A DNA stretch of 64,000 bases from Actinomyces haliotis (GCF_015355765.1 NZ_JACWNA010000003.1:62001-126000); one strand, 5' to 3'. Positions 7,649-17,460 are shown, counted from the stretch's first letter. Notes: generated from the sequence alone by a model not told the origin. Translations and numbers: made by a program.

Positions 7649-10033
7649 TCAGAGCCTCACCGTGCGCAGCCGCGCTGCGTTGCTGATGACGCTCACGCTG
7701 GACAGCGCCATGGCGAGCGCGGCCAGCATCGGGGAGAGCAGGACCCCGAGCCACGGGTAGAGGACGCCCGCGGCCACCGGGATCCCGATCGCGTTGTAGA
7801 TGAAGGCGAAGACGAGGTTCTGGCGGATGTTGCCCATCGTCGCCCGCGACAGGCGGCGGGCGCGCGCGATGCCGGTGAGCTCGCCGGACAGGAGGGTCAC
7901 GCCGGCCGACTCCATGGCGACGTCGGTGCCGGTGCCCATGGCGAGGCCGACCGCGGCGGCGGCGAGCGCGGGGGCGTCGTTGACGCCGTCACCCGCCATG
8001 GCGACGACGTGCCCGGCACGGGTGAGCTCGGTGACGACGTCGGCCTTGTCCTGGGGACGGACGTCAGCGCGGACCTCGTCGATGCCGAGGCGCTCAGCGA
8101 CGGCGCGGGCCGTGGCGGCGTTGTCGCCGGTGAGCATGACGACGTGGACGCCCTCGTCAGCGAGGTCCGAGAGGGCCTGCGGGGTGGACTCCTTGACGGG
8201 GTCGGAGATGGCGAGGATCGCGGCGGGGGCGCCGTCGACGGTGAGGAAGACCGCGGTGGCGCCGGAGGCACGCAGCCCGTCCGCCCGCTCCTGAAGCTCG
8301 GCCCGCTGGGCGTCGTCGGAGGCGGCCAGAGCGAGTCCGGCGTTGCCGACGGTGACGGCGCGACCCTCGACGGTGGCGGTGACGCCGCCGCCGGAGGTGG
8401 AGGCGAAGTCGGTCGAGGCGGGGACGTCGAGGCCGGCGTCGGCGGCCGCCTCGACGACGGCGCGGGCGAGCGGGTGCTCGGAGCCGCGCTCGACGGCGGC
8501 GGCCAGCCGCAGGGCATCATCGCGAGTCGTGTCACCGAGGGTGACGACCTCGGTGACGGTGGGGCGCCCCTCGGTGAGGGTGCCGGTCTTGTCGACGACG
8601 AGGGTGTCGACCTTCTCGAGGGTCTCGAGGGCCTCGGCGTCGCGGACGAGGACGCCCTCCTTCGCGCCGCGGCCCACGCCCACCATGATCGACATGGGGG
8701 TGGCGAGGCCCAGGGCGCAGGGGCAGGCGATGATGAGGACGGAGACGGCGACGACGAGGGCGTGGGCGAGGCGCGGCTCGGGGCCGACGGCGAGCCAGAT
8801 CGCGAGGGCGAGGAGCGCGATGCCGATGACGACGGGGACGAAGACGGCCGAGACCTTGTCGACGAGGCCCTGGATGGGGGCGCGAGAGCGCTGCGCGGAG
8901 GCGACGAGGTCGACGATCTGGGAGAGCATCGAGTCGCTGCCGAGCTTCTCGGCTCGCACGACGAGGGAGCCGGAGGCGTTGACGGTGCCGCCGACGACCG
9001 CGTCGCCCTCCTCCTTGCTCACGGGCAGGGACTCGCCGGTCACCATGGACTCGTCGACGCTGGAGCGGCCCTCGGTGACGGTGCCGTCCACGGGGATCTT
9101 GTCCCCGGGGCGGACGCGGACGACGTCGCCGGGGACGAGCTGCTCGACGGGCACCTCGGACTCGGTGCCGTCCTCACCGACGCGGATCGCGGTGGCCGGG
9201 GCGAGGTCCATGAGGGCGCGGATGGCGCCGGAGGTGGTCTCGCGGGCGCGCAGCTCGAGGACCTGGCCGAGGGCGACGAGGGCGACGATGACGGCGGCGG
9301 CCTCGAAGTAGACCTCGACGCGACCGTCCTCGCGCATGGATGCGGGGAAGAGACCCGGTGCGAGGAGGCCGACGAGGCTGTAGAGGTAGGCGGCCGCGAC
9401 ACCGAGCGAGACGAGGGTGAACATGTTGAGCGAGCGGTGACGCACGCTGGCGACGCCGCGCTGGAAGAAGGGCAGCGCGGCCCACAGGACCACGGGGGTC
9501 GCGAGGGCGAACTGGATCCACTGCGAGACAGCCATGGGGATGGCGGCGTCCCAGGCGGGCACGAAGGGCACCACCATGGTGAGGACGAGGGTCGGGACCG
9601 CGAGCGCGACCGAGATCCACATCCGTCGGCGCATGTCGGCGAGCTCGGGGTTGGGGCCGTCCTCGGAGGTGGGGGCGACGGGCTCGAGGGCCATGCCGCA
9701 CTTCGGGCAGGAGCCCGGGTGGTCCTCCCGGATCTCGGGGTGCATGGGGCAGGTGTAGACGGCACCCTTGACGGCCGGCGTGGCGACTGTGGGCTCCCCC
9801 GTGCCGGTGTCGTGCTGGTGGGCATGGTGGTGAGCGTGGTCGTCACCGGGGTGGTCGTGGTGGGCGTCCTCACCGTGCGAGTGCGAGCCGGGGGCGGCGG
9901 CCTCGTCAGCGGGAGCCAGGTTCATGCCGCACTCGGGGCACTGCCCGGGGCCGTCCTGCCGCACCTCCGGGTGCATCGGGCAGGTCCACACCTCCGGCGT
10001 CGGTTCGTGGTGGGCGTGCGAGTGGGTGCTCAT
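7649..10033 (-). CDS. copA: Copper-exporting P1B-type ATPase with two N-terminal metal-binding domains
   Basis: Pumps Cu+ out of the cytoplasm using ATP. The N-terminus carries two CPMHPE...CPxCGM heavy-metal-binding domains (about residues 13-35 and 92-115) separated by a His/Asp-rich linker; the usual GMTCxxC domain is absent. Catalytic motifs are in order: TGES, ACPCALG (near 438), DKTGTLT (near 480), SEHPLA, TGDN and GDGVNDAP. The late helices hold [14 protein letters not shown] and a Ser/Met-rich MALSSVSV, both typical of the copper subgroup. Start 10033 is set by AAGGAG 7 bases upstream; 794 residues. A CsoR-type operator lies just upstream, so copper induction is expected. Confidence 0.94.
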   Translation of the reverse strand: MSTHSHAHHEPTPEVWTCPMHPEVRQDGPGQCPECGMNLAPADEAAAPGSHSHGEDAHHDHPGDDHAHHHAHQHDTGTGEPTVATPAVKGAVYTCPMHPEIREDHPGSCPKCGMALEPVAPTSEDGPNPELADMRRRMWISVALAVPTLVLTMVVPFVPAWDAAIPMAVSQWIQFALATPVVLWAALPFFQRGVASVRHRSLNMFTLVSLGVAAAYLYSLVGLLAPGLFPASMREDGRVEVYFEAAAVIVALVALGQVLELRARETTSGAIRALMDLAPATAIRVGEDGTESEVPVEQLVPGDVVRVRPGDKIPVDGTVTEGRSSVDESMVTGESLPVSKEEGDAVVGGTVNASGSLVVRAEKLGSDSMLSQIVDLVASAQRSRAPIQGLVDKVSAVFVPVVIGIALLALAIWLAVGPEPRLAHALVVAVSVLIIACPCALGLATPMSIMVGVGRGAKEGVLVRDAEALETLEKVDTLVVDKTGTLTEGRPTVTEVVTLGDTTRDDALRLAAAVERGSEHPLARAVVEAAADAGLDVPASTDFASTSGGGVTATVEGRAVTVGNAGLALAASDDAQRAELQERADGLRASGATAVFLTVDGAPAAILAISDPVKESTPQALSDLADEGVHVVMLTGDNAATARAVAERLGIDEVRADVRPQDKADVVTELTRAGHVVAMAGDGVNDAPALAAAAVGLAMGTGTDVAMESAGVTLLSGELTGIARARRLSRATMGNIRQNLVFAFIYNAIGIPVAAGVLYPWLGVLLSPMLAALAMALSSVSVISNAARLRTVRL

Positions 10034-10061
10034 GCGGTACTCCTTCGGTCGTTGGACAACC

Positions 10062-10067
10062 ACTATA
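10062..10067 (-). promoter_or_regulatory. Candidate -10 box of the copper ATPase gene
   Basis: TATAGT on the minus strand, about 30 bases before the start codon. The CsoR-type palindrome begins immediately upstream, where bound repressor would block polymerase. I see no convincing -35 hexamer. Confidence 0.55.
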
Positions 10068-10072
10068 ACCCC

Positions 10073-10087
10073 TACCCCCTACGGGTA
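10073..10087. promoter_or_regulatory. CsoR-type copper operator
   Basis: TACCC-CCTAC-GGGTA is a perfect 5-base inverted repeat with a 5-base G/C-rich centre, matching the known pattern for CsoR-family Cu(I) repressors. It lies between the -10 box and the upstream gene. No csoR gene is in this window, so the repressor must be encoded elsewhere. Confidence 0.8.
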
Positions 10088-10168
10088 TATTCCCGAGCGA
10101 TCCGCCTGACGCGACGGCGGCGTCGTCACCCGGCGCGGGTGGCGGCGCCGCCGTCGAAGGACCCGTAC

Positions 10169-10669
10169 TCAGCCGATGGCGTCGACCTCGTGGCAGCCGT
10201 TGGCGCGGAAGACCGCGCGCATGGCCTCGTTGCGAGGGTCGGTGGAGTCCACGTAGCGCTCGGCCTTGACGGCGCGGAGCCGCCCCATGCCGTAGCGGTG
10301 GAGGCGGAGCCCGGCACCCTGCCCGCGACGCTCGGGGACGATGCCGACGTAGAAGATCGTGCCGACCTCGGGGTGGTCGGGGAAGGTCTGGGGCAGGACG
10401 ACGCCGATCTCGCCGTCGTCGTCGGAGACGACGACCCAGCGCTCCGGGACGAAGGCGGGACCCGCGGCCTCGATGAGCTCGCGCAGGTCGTCGAGCGCGG
10501 ACTCGGGCGTGCTCTGGTCGAAGGAATCTCCCTCCGAGGCACGCAGCATGGCGGCGGCGAAGCGCTCCTCCCCCAGCTCGGCGAGGCTCGTCGTGCGCCA
10601 GCCCTGCGGGAGCGGCTCGTAGTCGGGCAGGTGGGCGATGGAGCGCTCGACGCGGATCTTGTCAGTCAT
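10169..10669 (-). CDS. GNAT-family N-acetyltransferase
   Basis: A 166-residue cytoplasmic acetyltransferase of the GCN5-related fold. The acetyl-CoA-binding motif A is VPERRGQGAGLRLHRYGM, preceded by the strand GTIFYVGI; the last strand with NEAMRAVFRANGCHEV is the usual motif B region, in which an Asn and a position-shifted residue mark altered individuals of the substrate side. Substrate unknown. I start at ATG 10669 (MTDKIRV); an ATG three codons upstream and a longer start at 10726 are possible. It is divergent from the membrane protein/GntR pair, with 131 bases between. Confidence 0.8.
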   Translation of the reverse strand: MTDKIRVERSIAHLPDYEPLPQGWRTTSLAELGEERFAAAMLRASEGDSFDQSTPESALDDLRELIEAAGPAFVPERWVVVSDDDGEIGVVLPQTFPDHPEVGTIFYVGIVPERRGQGAGLRLHRYGMGRLRAVKAERYVDSTDPRNEAMRAVFRANGCHEVDAIG

Positions 10670-10739
10670 CGCGCCCATCGTCGGCGCGCCCGCGGACCGG
10701 GTCAACCCGGAGCCGAACGCGACCACTTGTCCCTCCCCG

Positions 10740-10791
10740 TTGACACAAGAGAATCACCTCCCTACCTTTGTATCGTCTAGGCGACACAAAG
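10740..10791 (+). promoter_or_regulatory. Promoter and palindromic operator of the membrane protein/GntR pair
   Basis: TTGACA (10740-10745) and TACCTT (10763-10768) are spaced 17 bases, a good vegetative promoter. Overlapping the -10 box, 10766-10791 is a 26-base imperfect palindrome with arms CTTTGTRTCG that differs from its own reverse complement at only 4 positions, all transitions. Its position fits repression by the GntR protein encoded by the second gene. Confidence 0.75.
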
Positions 10792-10800
10792 GAGACCGCC

Positions 10801-11766
10801 ATGTCACCGCTCCCAGCACTCGCGCTCGCTGCGTACCTCATCGCCCTCATCGCCACCCTGGCGGTCGGGGCCCGACGCGTGCACCGTCGCCGCCCTGAGG
10901 AGATCGCCGACCTTCCCGGCCCCGTGGGCGACGAGCTCCGCGCCGTCGACGCCCACGAGCGCCGAACGCGGTCCCTCGCCATCGTCGTCGGCCTCGTCCT
11001 CGCGCTGGTGCTCGTCGGCGTCCAGCTGGCCATGGCCCTCGGCGCGTGCGGACTCATCAGCCTCGCGATCCTGGTGCTCGGAGAGCGGCGCAGCCCGGCC
11101 ATCACCACGCGCACCCGGAGCGCCGCACTAGCACCGCGCCGCACGCGCGACTACCTGCGCCCCGCCGCACTCGCCATGCTCACCCTCGTCCTCGCGGCGA
11201 TCGTGGCGGACTGCGTCGTCGGCTTCCCCGTCGCCGCGACGGCGCCGTACAGCGCCGACCTCGGCGACACCACGCACACCCTCGCTGCGGGCACCTACCT
11301 CCTGGGCACCTCGCGGATGCCGTCGGGCGGGCTCCTCACGCAGGCCTACGGACCCTGGCCGGGCCCCGGCACCATGGTCCCCGTCCTCGTCGGGCTGGCC
11401 GTCCAGGTCGCGGTCGCCGCGTGGGCCCTGCACTGGGTCGCGGCCCGTGCCCAGGTGAGCACCGTCCAGCTGGGCAACATCGACGACGTCCTGCGGCACC
11501 GGTCAGCCGACGCGGTCCTCGGGATCCTGCTCCTCGGCTCCTCCCTCATCCTGCCCGTCGTCGCCGTGCCGATGATCGACGCCGCGACGTGGGAGGCGGC
11601 TCAGTGGGACTACGCACGGGGCACGGTCGGAGGCGCCGGGATGGTCGTCGCGCTCGTCGCGATGGCACTCGGCAGCCACCTGCTCCTGAAGCGGGACCAC
11701 CTGGAGGTGGCCACGGTCGGGGCGCCCGCCGCCGACATCGTCGGGATCCAGGCGGTCGCGTCATGA
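10801..11766 (+). CDS. Uncharacterised polytopic membrane protein, coupled to a GntR regulator
   Basis: The 321-residue protein has about six hydrophobic segments: an N-terminal helix, a basic HRRRPEEIADLPGPVGDEL loop, a pair of helices near residues 60-95, one near 120-140, and three more from about 195 to the C-terminus. Between helices 4 and 5 lies a polar stretch with GTYLLGTSRMPSGG. I do not recognise a family; it resembles the membrane partners found with YtrA-type GntR regulators. AAGGAG sits 7 bases before the ATG. Its TGA overlaps the ATG of the regulator, so the two are coupled and probably autoregulated through the operator at 10766-10791. Confidence 0.7.
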   Translation: MSPLPALALAAYLIALIATLAVGARRVHRRRPEEIADLPGPVGDELRAVDAHERRTRSLAIVVGLVLALVLVGVQLAMALGACGLISLAILVLGERRSPAITTRTRSAALAPRRTRDYLRPAALAMLTLVLAAIVADCVVGFPVAATAPYSADLGDTTHTLAAGTYLLGTSRMPSGGLLTQAYGPWPGPGTMVPVLVGLAVQVAVAAWALHWVAARAQVSTVQLGNIDDVLRHRSADAVLGILLLGSSLILPVVAVPMIDAATWEAAQWDYARGTVGGAGMVVALVAMALGSHLLLKRDHLEVATVGAPAADIVGIQAVAS

Positions 11767-12197
11767 CGCCGCTCATCTCCGTCGACGCCGACTCGGCGGT
11801 CCCCCCGTTCGAGCAGATCCGTCAGCAGCTCGCGGGCCTCATCGAGTCCGGGGCGCTCGCGGGCGGCGAGCGGCTCCCCACGGTGCGCCAGCTCGCGGGT
11901 GACCTCAGGGTCGCCAACGGCACCGTTGCGCGCGCCTACCGCGAGCTCGAGTCCGCCGGGCTCGTCGTGACGCGCCGCGCGGCAGGGACGCGGGTCGCGC
12001 CGAGGCGCGCCCCATCCTCGTCGGGACGGCAGGCGATCCTGAGCTCAATCGTCCAGGGGGCCGTCTCCCAGGCGAGGACACTGGGCTTCACCGAGTCCGA
12101 GATCCTGACCGCCGTGAGGACGACGCTCGGTACCGCCCCACCGGCATCCAGATCAACCGATCTGGGCGCGGATCACGACCGACCTCGGCGCGGATAG
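11763..12197 (+). CDS. GntR-family regulator, YtrA subfamily
   Basis: A short (144-residue) GntR protein: the winged-helix domain PPFEQIRQQLAGLIESG...RLPTVRQLAGDLRVANGTVARAY covers residues about 15-70, followed by only a short helical tail (IVQGAVSQARTLGFTESEI), the YtrA layout without a ligand-binding domain. Such proteins commonly repress their own operon, which encodes membrane transport functions. The ATG overlaps the TGA of the upstream gene. The last residues (from about 131) are encoded by a 22-base tandem repeat, so the true C-terminus may have been altered. Confidence 0.85.
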   Translation: MTPLISVDADSAVPPFEQIRQQLAGLIESGALAGGERLPTVRQLAGDLRVANGTVARAYRELESAGLVVTRRAAGTRVAPRRAPSSSGRQAILSSIVQGAVSQARTLGFTESEILTAVRTTLGTAPPASRSTDLGADHDRPRRG

Positions 12198-12220
12198 CGA
12201 CCGACCTCGGCGAGCGGGTG
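12155..12220. repeat. 22-base tandem repeat, about three copies
   Basis: Units 12155-12176, 12177-12198 and 12199-12220 share a core of (A/G)ACCGA(T/C)CT(G/C)GGCG; the first two units extend the match through CGCGGAT to the end. The third unit diverges after its first 14 bases. The array spans the end of the gntR gene and the gap to miaB. Because 22 is not a multiple of 3, each unit changes frame. Confidence 0.7.
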
Positions 12221-12222
12221 GC

Positions 12223-13947
12223 TCAGATGGTGCGCGGCTCGGACAGGGCGGTGCGTCCGCCCATGTCCGGGGCGCCGACGCGCAGGGTCGGCAGGCCCAG
12301 GCTCACCGGGGCGGAGTCGGGCTCCGGGGTCGCGCAGGCCTCGGCCTGGCGGCGCTCCCAGGCGTCGCCGGCGCGGGTGCGGCGCACCTCGAACAGGGCC
12401 GGGCCGTCGTCGTACCAGACGCGGTCGCCGGCCTTGAGGGCCTCGTTCGCTGCGCGCTCCTCCTCGCTCAGCGCGGTGCCGCACAGGGCGGAGTCGGCGA
12501 TGAGATTGTGCGGGGCGCCGTGCGTGACGCGCACGGTCACCATGTCGCCGGGGCGCGGGGCGCCGCCTGCGTAGTCCTCGGCGTCGAGTCCGGCCGGAAG
12601 GGCGACGTGGACGAGCCGGTTGTCGGCGGCGCGGCCCGAGACGCGGGCGGTGACGGCGTCGCGACGCCCCTCGCCCTCGGCGACGAGCACCTCGACGACC
12701 TTGCCCTCCTGCTCGACGTTCTCCTCGTGCGTGATGCGGCGGACGAGCTCGTCGAGGCGGCGGTAGCGGTCCTTGACGACCTCGGTCGGCACGGGCGGCA
12801 GGTCCGCGGCGGGCGTGCCGGGGCGCGGGGAGTACTCGAAGGTGAAGGCGGAGGCGAAGCGGGCCTTCTCGACGACGTCGAGGGTCGCCTGGAAGTCCTC
12901 CTCCGTCTCCCCGGGGAAACCGACGATGATGTCGGTCGTGATGGCGGCGTCGGGCATCGCGGCGCGCACGTCGTCGAGGATCCGCAGGAACTTGGCCGAG
13001 CGGTACGAGCGGCGCATGGCGCGCAGGATCCGGTCGGAGCCGGACTGAAGAGGCATGTGGAGGCTCGGCATGACCTCGGGCGTCTCCGCCATGGCGTCGA
13101 TGACGTCCTGGGTGAAGGCGGCCGGGTGCGGGCTGGTGAAGCGGACCCGCTCGATGCCCTCGACGCCGCCGGCCGCGCGCAGCAGCTTGGCGAAGGCGCC
13201 GCGGTCGCCGAAGCCGACGCCGTAGGAGTTGACGTTCTGACCGAGCAGGGTGACCTCGATGGCGCCCTGGTCCGCGACGGCCTCGATCTCGGCGAGGACG
13301 TCGCCGGGCCTGCGGTCGCGCTGGTTGCCGCGCAGCGACGGCACGATGCAGAAGGTGCACGTGTTGTTGCAGCCCACGGCGATGGAGACCCAGGCGGCGT
13401 AGGCGGACTCGCGGCGGGTCGGCAGGGTCGAGGGGAAGACCTTGAGGGACTCCTCGAGCTCCACGGCGGCCTCCGCGTTGTGGCGGGCGCGCTCGAGGAG
13501 GGCGGGCAGGACGTCGAGGTTGTGGGTGCCGAAGACAACGTCGACCCACGGGGCCTTCTCGACGATCCCCTCGCCCATCTGCTGGGCGAGGCAGCCGGCG
13601 ACGGCGATCTGCATGCCGGGGCGCTCGCGCTTGACCGAGGCGAGCTGACCGAGGTTGCCGAAGAGGCGGGTGGCGGCGTTCTCACGCACGGAGCAGGTGT
13701 TGATGATGACGACGTCGGCGCCGCCGTCACCGGCCTCGGTGGCTCGGGCGGCCGCGGCCGGCACGTCCTCGACGCGGCTGTAGCCGGCACCCTCGAGGAG
13801 ACCGGCCATGTGCTCGGAGTCGTGGACGTTCATCTGGCAGCCCAGCGTGCGCACGTGGTACGTGCGGGGCAGGGCGCCGGCGGCCCCGGGGGCCGTCCCG
13901 TCGGCGGTCACGGGGCTCGTGGCAGGCAGCGTGTCAGTCGTCGTCAT
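12223..13947 (-). CDS. miaB: tRNA-2-methylthio-N6-dimethylallyladenosine synthase MiaB
   Basis: Radical-SAM enzyme that adds the methylthio group to isopentenyl-A37 of tRNA after MiaA. Domains in order: N-terminal UPF0004/MTTase domain with the cluster-binding cysteines in [15 protein letters not shown] and AGCLAQQ; radical-SAM core with [12 protein letters not shown] near residue 190; TRAM domain near the C-terminus. The tail after TRAM is longer than usual ([16 protein letters not shown]), giving 574 residues. ATG 13947 is preferred: a TAGACT -10 box lies 8 bases upstream. It is convergent with the gntR gene and divergent from the Glu-type transporter. Confidence 0.95.
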   Translation of the reverse strand: MTTTDTLPATSPVTADGTAPGAAGALPRTYHVRTLGCQMNVHDSEHMAGLLEGAGYSRVEDVPAAAARATEAGDGGADVVIINTCSVRENAATRLFGNLGQLASVKRERPGMQIAVAGCLAQQMGEGIVEKAPWVDVVFGTHNLDVLPALLERARHNAEAAVELEESLKVFPSTLPTRRESAYAAWVSIAVGCNNTCTFCIVPSLRGNQRDRRPGDVLAEIEAVADQGAIEVTLLGQNVNSYGVGFGDRGAFAKLLRAAGGVEGIERVRFTSPHPAAFTQDVIDAMAETPEVMPSLHMPLQSGSDRILRAMRRSYRSAKFLRILDDVRAAMPDAAITTDIIVGFPGETEEDFQATLDVVEKARFASAFTFEYSPRPGTPAADLPPVPTEVVKDRYRRLDELVRRITHEENVEQEGKVVEVLVAEGEGRRDAVTARVSGRAADNRLVHVALPAGLDAEDYAGGAPRPGDMVTVRVTHGAPHNLIADSALCGTALSEEERAANEALKAGDRVWYDDGPALFEVRRTRAGDAWERRQAEACATPEPDSAPVSLGLPTLRVGAPDMGGRTALSEPRTI

Positions 13948-14088
13948 CGCTGGGCAGTCTAGGGTTCGCGGCCCCGCGCCCCGAAGCCCCGAGCGCGAGA
14001 CCTGGCCCACGCGGCTCACCAGCCTGCGCCACGAGACCGAAACCTAACCGATGCGCCGCCGACATCACGCAGGGGTTCCATACGTGCC

Positions 14089-14879
14089 ATGAGCACTTCC
14101 GTCCCCACCGAGTCCCCCACCGCCGACGGTGCTCCCGACCAGCGGGAGGCGCTCGTCGACCTCATCCACGTCAACAAGCACTTCGGCGACCTCCACGTCC
14201 TCAAGGACGTCAACCTCACGGTCAGGCGGCAGGAGGTCGTCGTCATCCTCGGGCCGTCGGGCTCCGGAAAGTCGACCCTGTGCCGCGCCATCAACCGCCT
14301 TGAGGCCATCGACGACGGCACCATCATGATCGACGGTCGCAAGCTGCCCGAGGAGGGCAAGGAGCTCGCCCGCCTGCGCGCCGACGTCGGCATGGTCTTC
14401 CAGTCCTTCAACCTCTTCGCCAACAAGACGATCCTCGAGAACGTCACGCTCGGCCCGATCAAGGTCCGTGGCACCTCCAAGGTCGACGCCGAGGCCGAGG
14501 CCCACCGTCTCCTCGAGCGCGTGGGCGTCGACTCCCAGGCCTCGAAGTACCCGGCTCAGCTCTCCGGCGGCCAGCAGCAGCGCGTCGCCATCGCCCGCGC
14601 CCTGGCCATGAGACCCAAGGTGCTCCTCTTCGACGAGCCGACCTCCGCCCTCGACCCCGAGATGGTCAAGGAGGTCCTCGACGTCATGACCGAGCTCGCG
14701 CAGGAGGGCATGACGATGATCTGCGTGACCCACGAGATGGGCTTCGCCCGCTCGGTGGCCGACCGCGTCATCTTCATGGCCGACGGCGCCATCGTCGAGG
14801 AGGCCTCCCCGAGGAGTTCTTCACGAGCCCGCGCTCCGACCGCGCCAAGGACTTCCTGTCCAAGCTCCTCACCCACTGA
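14089..14879 (+). CDS. gluA: Glutamate-type ABC importer ATPase, frameshifted near the C-terminus
   Basis: ATPase of a polar amino-acid importer (PAAT family, GluA/GlnQ-like). Visible in order: [12 protein letters not shown] Walker A, Q-loop VFQSFNLF, signature LSGGQQQR, Walker B VLLFDEP, H-loop VTHEMGFA. After GAIVEEASP the observed frame leaves the family sequence. The expected ending [17 protein letters not shown] to TGA 14877-14879 is one base out of frame; one extra C in the run at 14807-14810 restores it. As read, the frame stays open to 15876 through the binding-protein gene. The coordinates give the restored gene. All catalytic motifs precede the lesion, so this is either a sequencing error or a mild tail mutation. 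Confidence 0.88.
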
Positions 14880-14890
14880 AGGAGACCGGC

Positions 14891-15781
14891 ATGACCCCCC
14901 TCCCCCGCACCCTGCGACACGCACGGCACGCCCTGCACGTCCTCAGTCGTCGGGCCCGCACCCTCCTCGCGCTCGTCGTAGGCCTCAGCCTCGCCACCAC
15001 CGGCCTGGCCGCCTGCGGCTCCTCGGACTCCTCGGCCTCCGGCGACACGATCCGCATCGGCATCAAGTTCGACCAGCCCGGCCTCGGTCTCAAGGACGGC
15101 TCGAGCTTCACGGGCTTCGACGTCGACATGGGCCGCGAGATCGCCAAGCGCCTCGGCTACTCCGAGGACCGGATCACCTTCATCGAGGCGGTCTCCGCCC
15201 AGCGCGAGACCATGCTCCAGAACGGCCAGGTCGACATGGTCATCGGCACCTACTCCATCACGGACGCGCGCCGCGAGAAGATCACCTTCGCCGGCCCGTA
15301 CTTCATCGCCGGCCAGGACCTGCTCGTCCGCACCGGCTCGACGATCTCCGGCCCCGACGACGTGGACGGCAAGATCCTGTGCTCCGTCGAGGGATCGACC
15401 TCGGCCCAGAAGATCCGCGACGACTACTCGTCCGGCTCGCTCCAGCTCTTCCCGGTGCGCGCCTACTCCCAGTGCGTCGAGTTCCTCGCCGCCGGCACCG
15501 TCGACGCCGTCACCACGGACAACATCATCCTCGCGGGCTTCGCCGCCCAGGACGCCTACCGGGGCAAGGTCAAGGTCGTCGGCAGCACCTTCTCCGAGGA
15601 GGACTACGGCGTCGGCCTGCCCAAGGGGGACCGAGGCCGGTGCAGGGCCGTCAACGCCGCGATCACGGATCTCATCGCGGACGGCACCTGGCGCAGGCTC
15701 CTCGCCAAGAACGTCGGCTCCTCGTTCACCCCGGACGAGAAGCTCAACCCGCCGAAGGTCGACGACTCGCTGTGCGAGTGA
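14891..15781 (+). CDS. gluB: Glutamate-type substrate-binding lipoprotein
   Basis: Extracytoplasmic solute-binding protein (family 3) that delivers glutamate or a related amino acid to the permeases. It has a basic N-terminus, a hydrophobic segment and lipobox LAAC with Cys42 as the predicted lipidation site. After a Ser-rich linker come [15 protein letters not shown] and the [18 protein letters not shown] stretch typical of the family. Length is 296 residues. It lies 11 bases after the restored gluA stop with AAGGAG upstream of the ATG. The glutamate assignment rests on gluABCD gene order and is not proven by residues. Confidence 0.9.
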   Translation: MTPLPRTLRHARHALHVLSRRARTLLALVVGLSLATTGLAACGSSDSSASGDTIRIGIKFDQPGLGLKDGSSFTGFDVDMGREIAKRLGYSEDRITFIEAVSAQRETMLQNGQVDMVIGTYSITDARREKITFAGPYFIAGQDLLVRTGSTISGPDDVDGKILCSVEGSTSAQKIRDDYSSGSLQLFPVRAYSQCVEFLAAGTVDAVTTDNIILAGFAAQDAYRGKVKVVGSTFSEEDYGVGLPKGDRGRCRAVNAAITDLIADGTWRRLLAKNVGSSFTPDEKLNPPKVDDSLCE

Positions 15782-15815
15782 CCGGCCCCGACCCCGATCC
15801 CGAAAGGAAGAGTCC

Positions 15816-16496
15816 ATGGGCGAGCTCCTCTCGCAGTACGACGTCCTCGGCGCGTTCCTCGTCAACATCGAGCTGACCCTCTGGGCGGCGATCGGCTCCG
15901 CCGTCCTCGGCGTCGTCCTCATGGTCATGAGGGTGAGCCCGATCAGCTCGCTGCGCTCCTTCGCCGCCGCCTTCGTCAACATCGTCATGAACGTCCCGCT
16001 CACGCTCATCATCCTGGCGTGCTCACTGGGCGTGTACGGCGAGCTCGGCGTCGTCGTCTCGGGCCGCTCGGGCGACCAGTGGCTGGCGCGCAACTCCTTC
16101 TGGCTCACCGTCATCGGCCTGAGCGTCTACACCTCGACCTTCGTGTGCGAGGCCCTGCGCTCCGGCCTCAACACCGTTCCCCCGGGCCAGGCGGAGGCCG
16201 CCCGCGCCATCGGTCTCTCCTTCGGCCAGACGATGCGCTCCGTCATCCTCCCCCAGACCCTGCGCGGCGCCGTCGCGCCGCTGGGCAACACCCTCATCGC
16301 CCTGGCGAAGAACACGACGGTCGCCTCCGCGGCCGGCGTCGCCCAGGCCGCCTCGGTCATGTCCGACATGTTCGAGTTCGACCCGCAGCACCTCCTGGCG
16401 ATCTTCGCCATCTTCGCGATCGGCTGGACGATCATCGTCCTGCCGATCGGGCTGATCACGACCTCCCTCTCCCGAAAGCTGGCGGTGGCACGATGA
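15816..16496 (+). CDS. gluC: Glutamate-type ABC permease, first subunit
   Basis: His/Glu/Gln/Arg/opine-type permease (226 residues, about five helices). The EAA loop that contacts the ATPase is [24 protein letters not shown] near residues 127-150. It probably pairs with the next gene product to form the heterodimeric channel. A GAAAGGA-type ribosome site precedes the ATG, and the last codon overlaps the ATG of the following gene, so synthesis of the two permeases is coupled. Confidence 0.92.
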   Translation: MGELLSQYDVLGAFLVNIELTLWAAIGSAVLGVVLMVMRVSPISSLRSFAAAFVNIVMNVPLTLIILACSLGVYGELGVVVSGRSGDQWLARNSFWLTVIGLSVYTSTFVCEALRSGLNTVPPGQAEAARAIGLSFGQTMRSVILPQTLRGAVAPLGNTLIALAKNTTVASAAGVAQAASVMSDMFEFDPQHLLAIFAIFAIGWTIIVLPIGLITTSLSRKLAVAR

Positions 16497-17443
16497 ACGA
16501 CCAGTCCCTCCTGTTCGACCTGCCCGGCCCGCGCGCCCTGCGTCGCGAGAGGATCGGCAACGTCGTCGGCATCGTCGTCCTGGCGGCGATCACCGTGTGG
16601 ATCATCGCCGCCCTCGCCGCCAAGGGGCAGCTCACCGCGGTGCGCTGGTCACCCTTCCTCACCGCCTCAGCCTGGACCGACTACCTCCTGCCCGGCCTGT
16701 GGGCCACGGTGCGCGCCGCCCTCGTCGCGGTCGTGGCCGCCTTCACCTTCGGCGTCGTCTTCGGGCTCGGCCGTCTCAACGAGGTCCGGCCCGTGCGCTG
16801 GTTCTGCACCGCCGTCGTGGAGCTCTTCCGCGCGGTCCCGGTCCTGGTGCTCATGCTCTTCTTCTACTTCATGCTCTCCCGGCTCTCCTTCGTGCCGGCG
16901 AGCTCGGCGGCCTTCTGGGGCGTCGTCGTCGCGCTCACGCTCTACAACGGCTCGGTCGTCGCCGAGCTCGTGCGCTCCGGTATCCACTCCCTGCCCAAGG
17001 GACAGCGCGAGGCGTCCCTCGCCATCGGCCTGACGCCGGCTCGCTCCCGCCGCCTCATCGAGCTGCCGCAGGCGCTCGTCGCCATGATGCCGGCGATGGT
17101 CAGTCAGCTCATCGTCGCTCTCAAGGACACGGCGCTGGGCTACATCATCACCTACTCCGAGCTGCTCGCCGCAGGCTCCCTGCTCGGCTCGGCCAAGGCC
17201 AACCTCATCCCGGCCCTCCTCGTCACGGCGGTCATCTTCGTGGCGCTCAACTTCGGGATGTCCTGGCTGGCGCAGTGGGCCGCGGACCGGCTGCGCCGTC
17301 GGACCGCTGAGCCGATGACGACGGTGACCGGCATCGCCACCGCGTCGGACGCCCCCGACGCCCCGGCCGGCCCGACCCTGCCGCTCCACTCCCACCAGGC
17401 GATCCGCCTCGACCAGGCGCGCGGGGCGCGCCGCCGGCGCTGA
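16493..17443 (+). CDS. gluD: Glutamate-type ABC permease, second subunit
   Basis: Second membrane subunit, 316 residues. A short cytoplasmic N-terminus is followed by a first helix (VVGIVVLAAITVWIIAAL) and then the permease core. The EAA loop is REASLAIGLTPARSRRLIELPQALV. The C-terminal ~50 residues after the last helix are hydrophilic (Pro/Asp then Arg-rich), a tail common in actinobacterial GluD. Start 16493 overlaps the gluC stop (ATGA). A 13-base-arm hairpin follows the stop. Confidence 0.92.
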   Translation: MNDQSLLFDLPGPRALRRERIGNVVGIVVLAAITVWIIAALAAKGQLTAVRWSPFLTASAWTDYLLPGLWATVRAALVAVVAAFTFGVVFGLGRLNEVRPVRWFCTAVVELFRAVPVLVLMLFFYFMLSRLSFVPASSAAFWGVVVALTLYNGSVVAELVRSGIHSLPKGQREASLAIGLTPARSRRLIELPQALVAMMPAMVSQLIVALKDTALGYIITYSELLAAGSLLGSAKANLIPALLVTAVIFVALNFGMSWLAQWAADRLRRRTAEPMTTVTGIATASDAPDAPAGPTLPLHSHQAIRLDQARGARRRR

Positions 17444-17460
17444 GGTCATCGCCCGCTCCG

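Noticed and set aside
6935-10780. A very long open frame on the plus strand across the copper ATPase gene
   Set aside because: It starts as the LysE gene, then reads antisense to the ATPase with an Asp/Gly/Glu-repeat composition typical of the opposite frame of GC-rich genes; no domain is recognisable.
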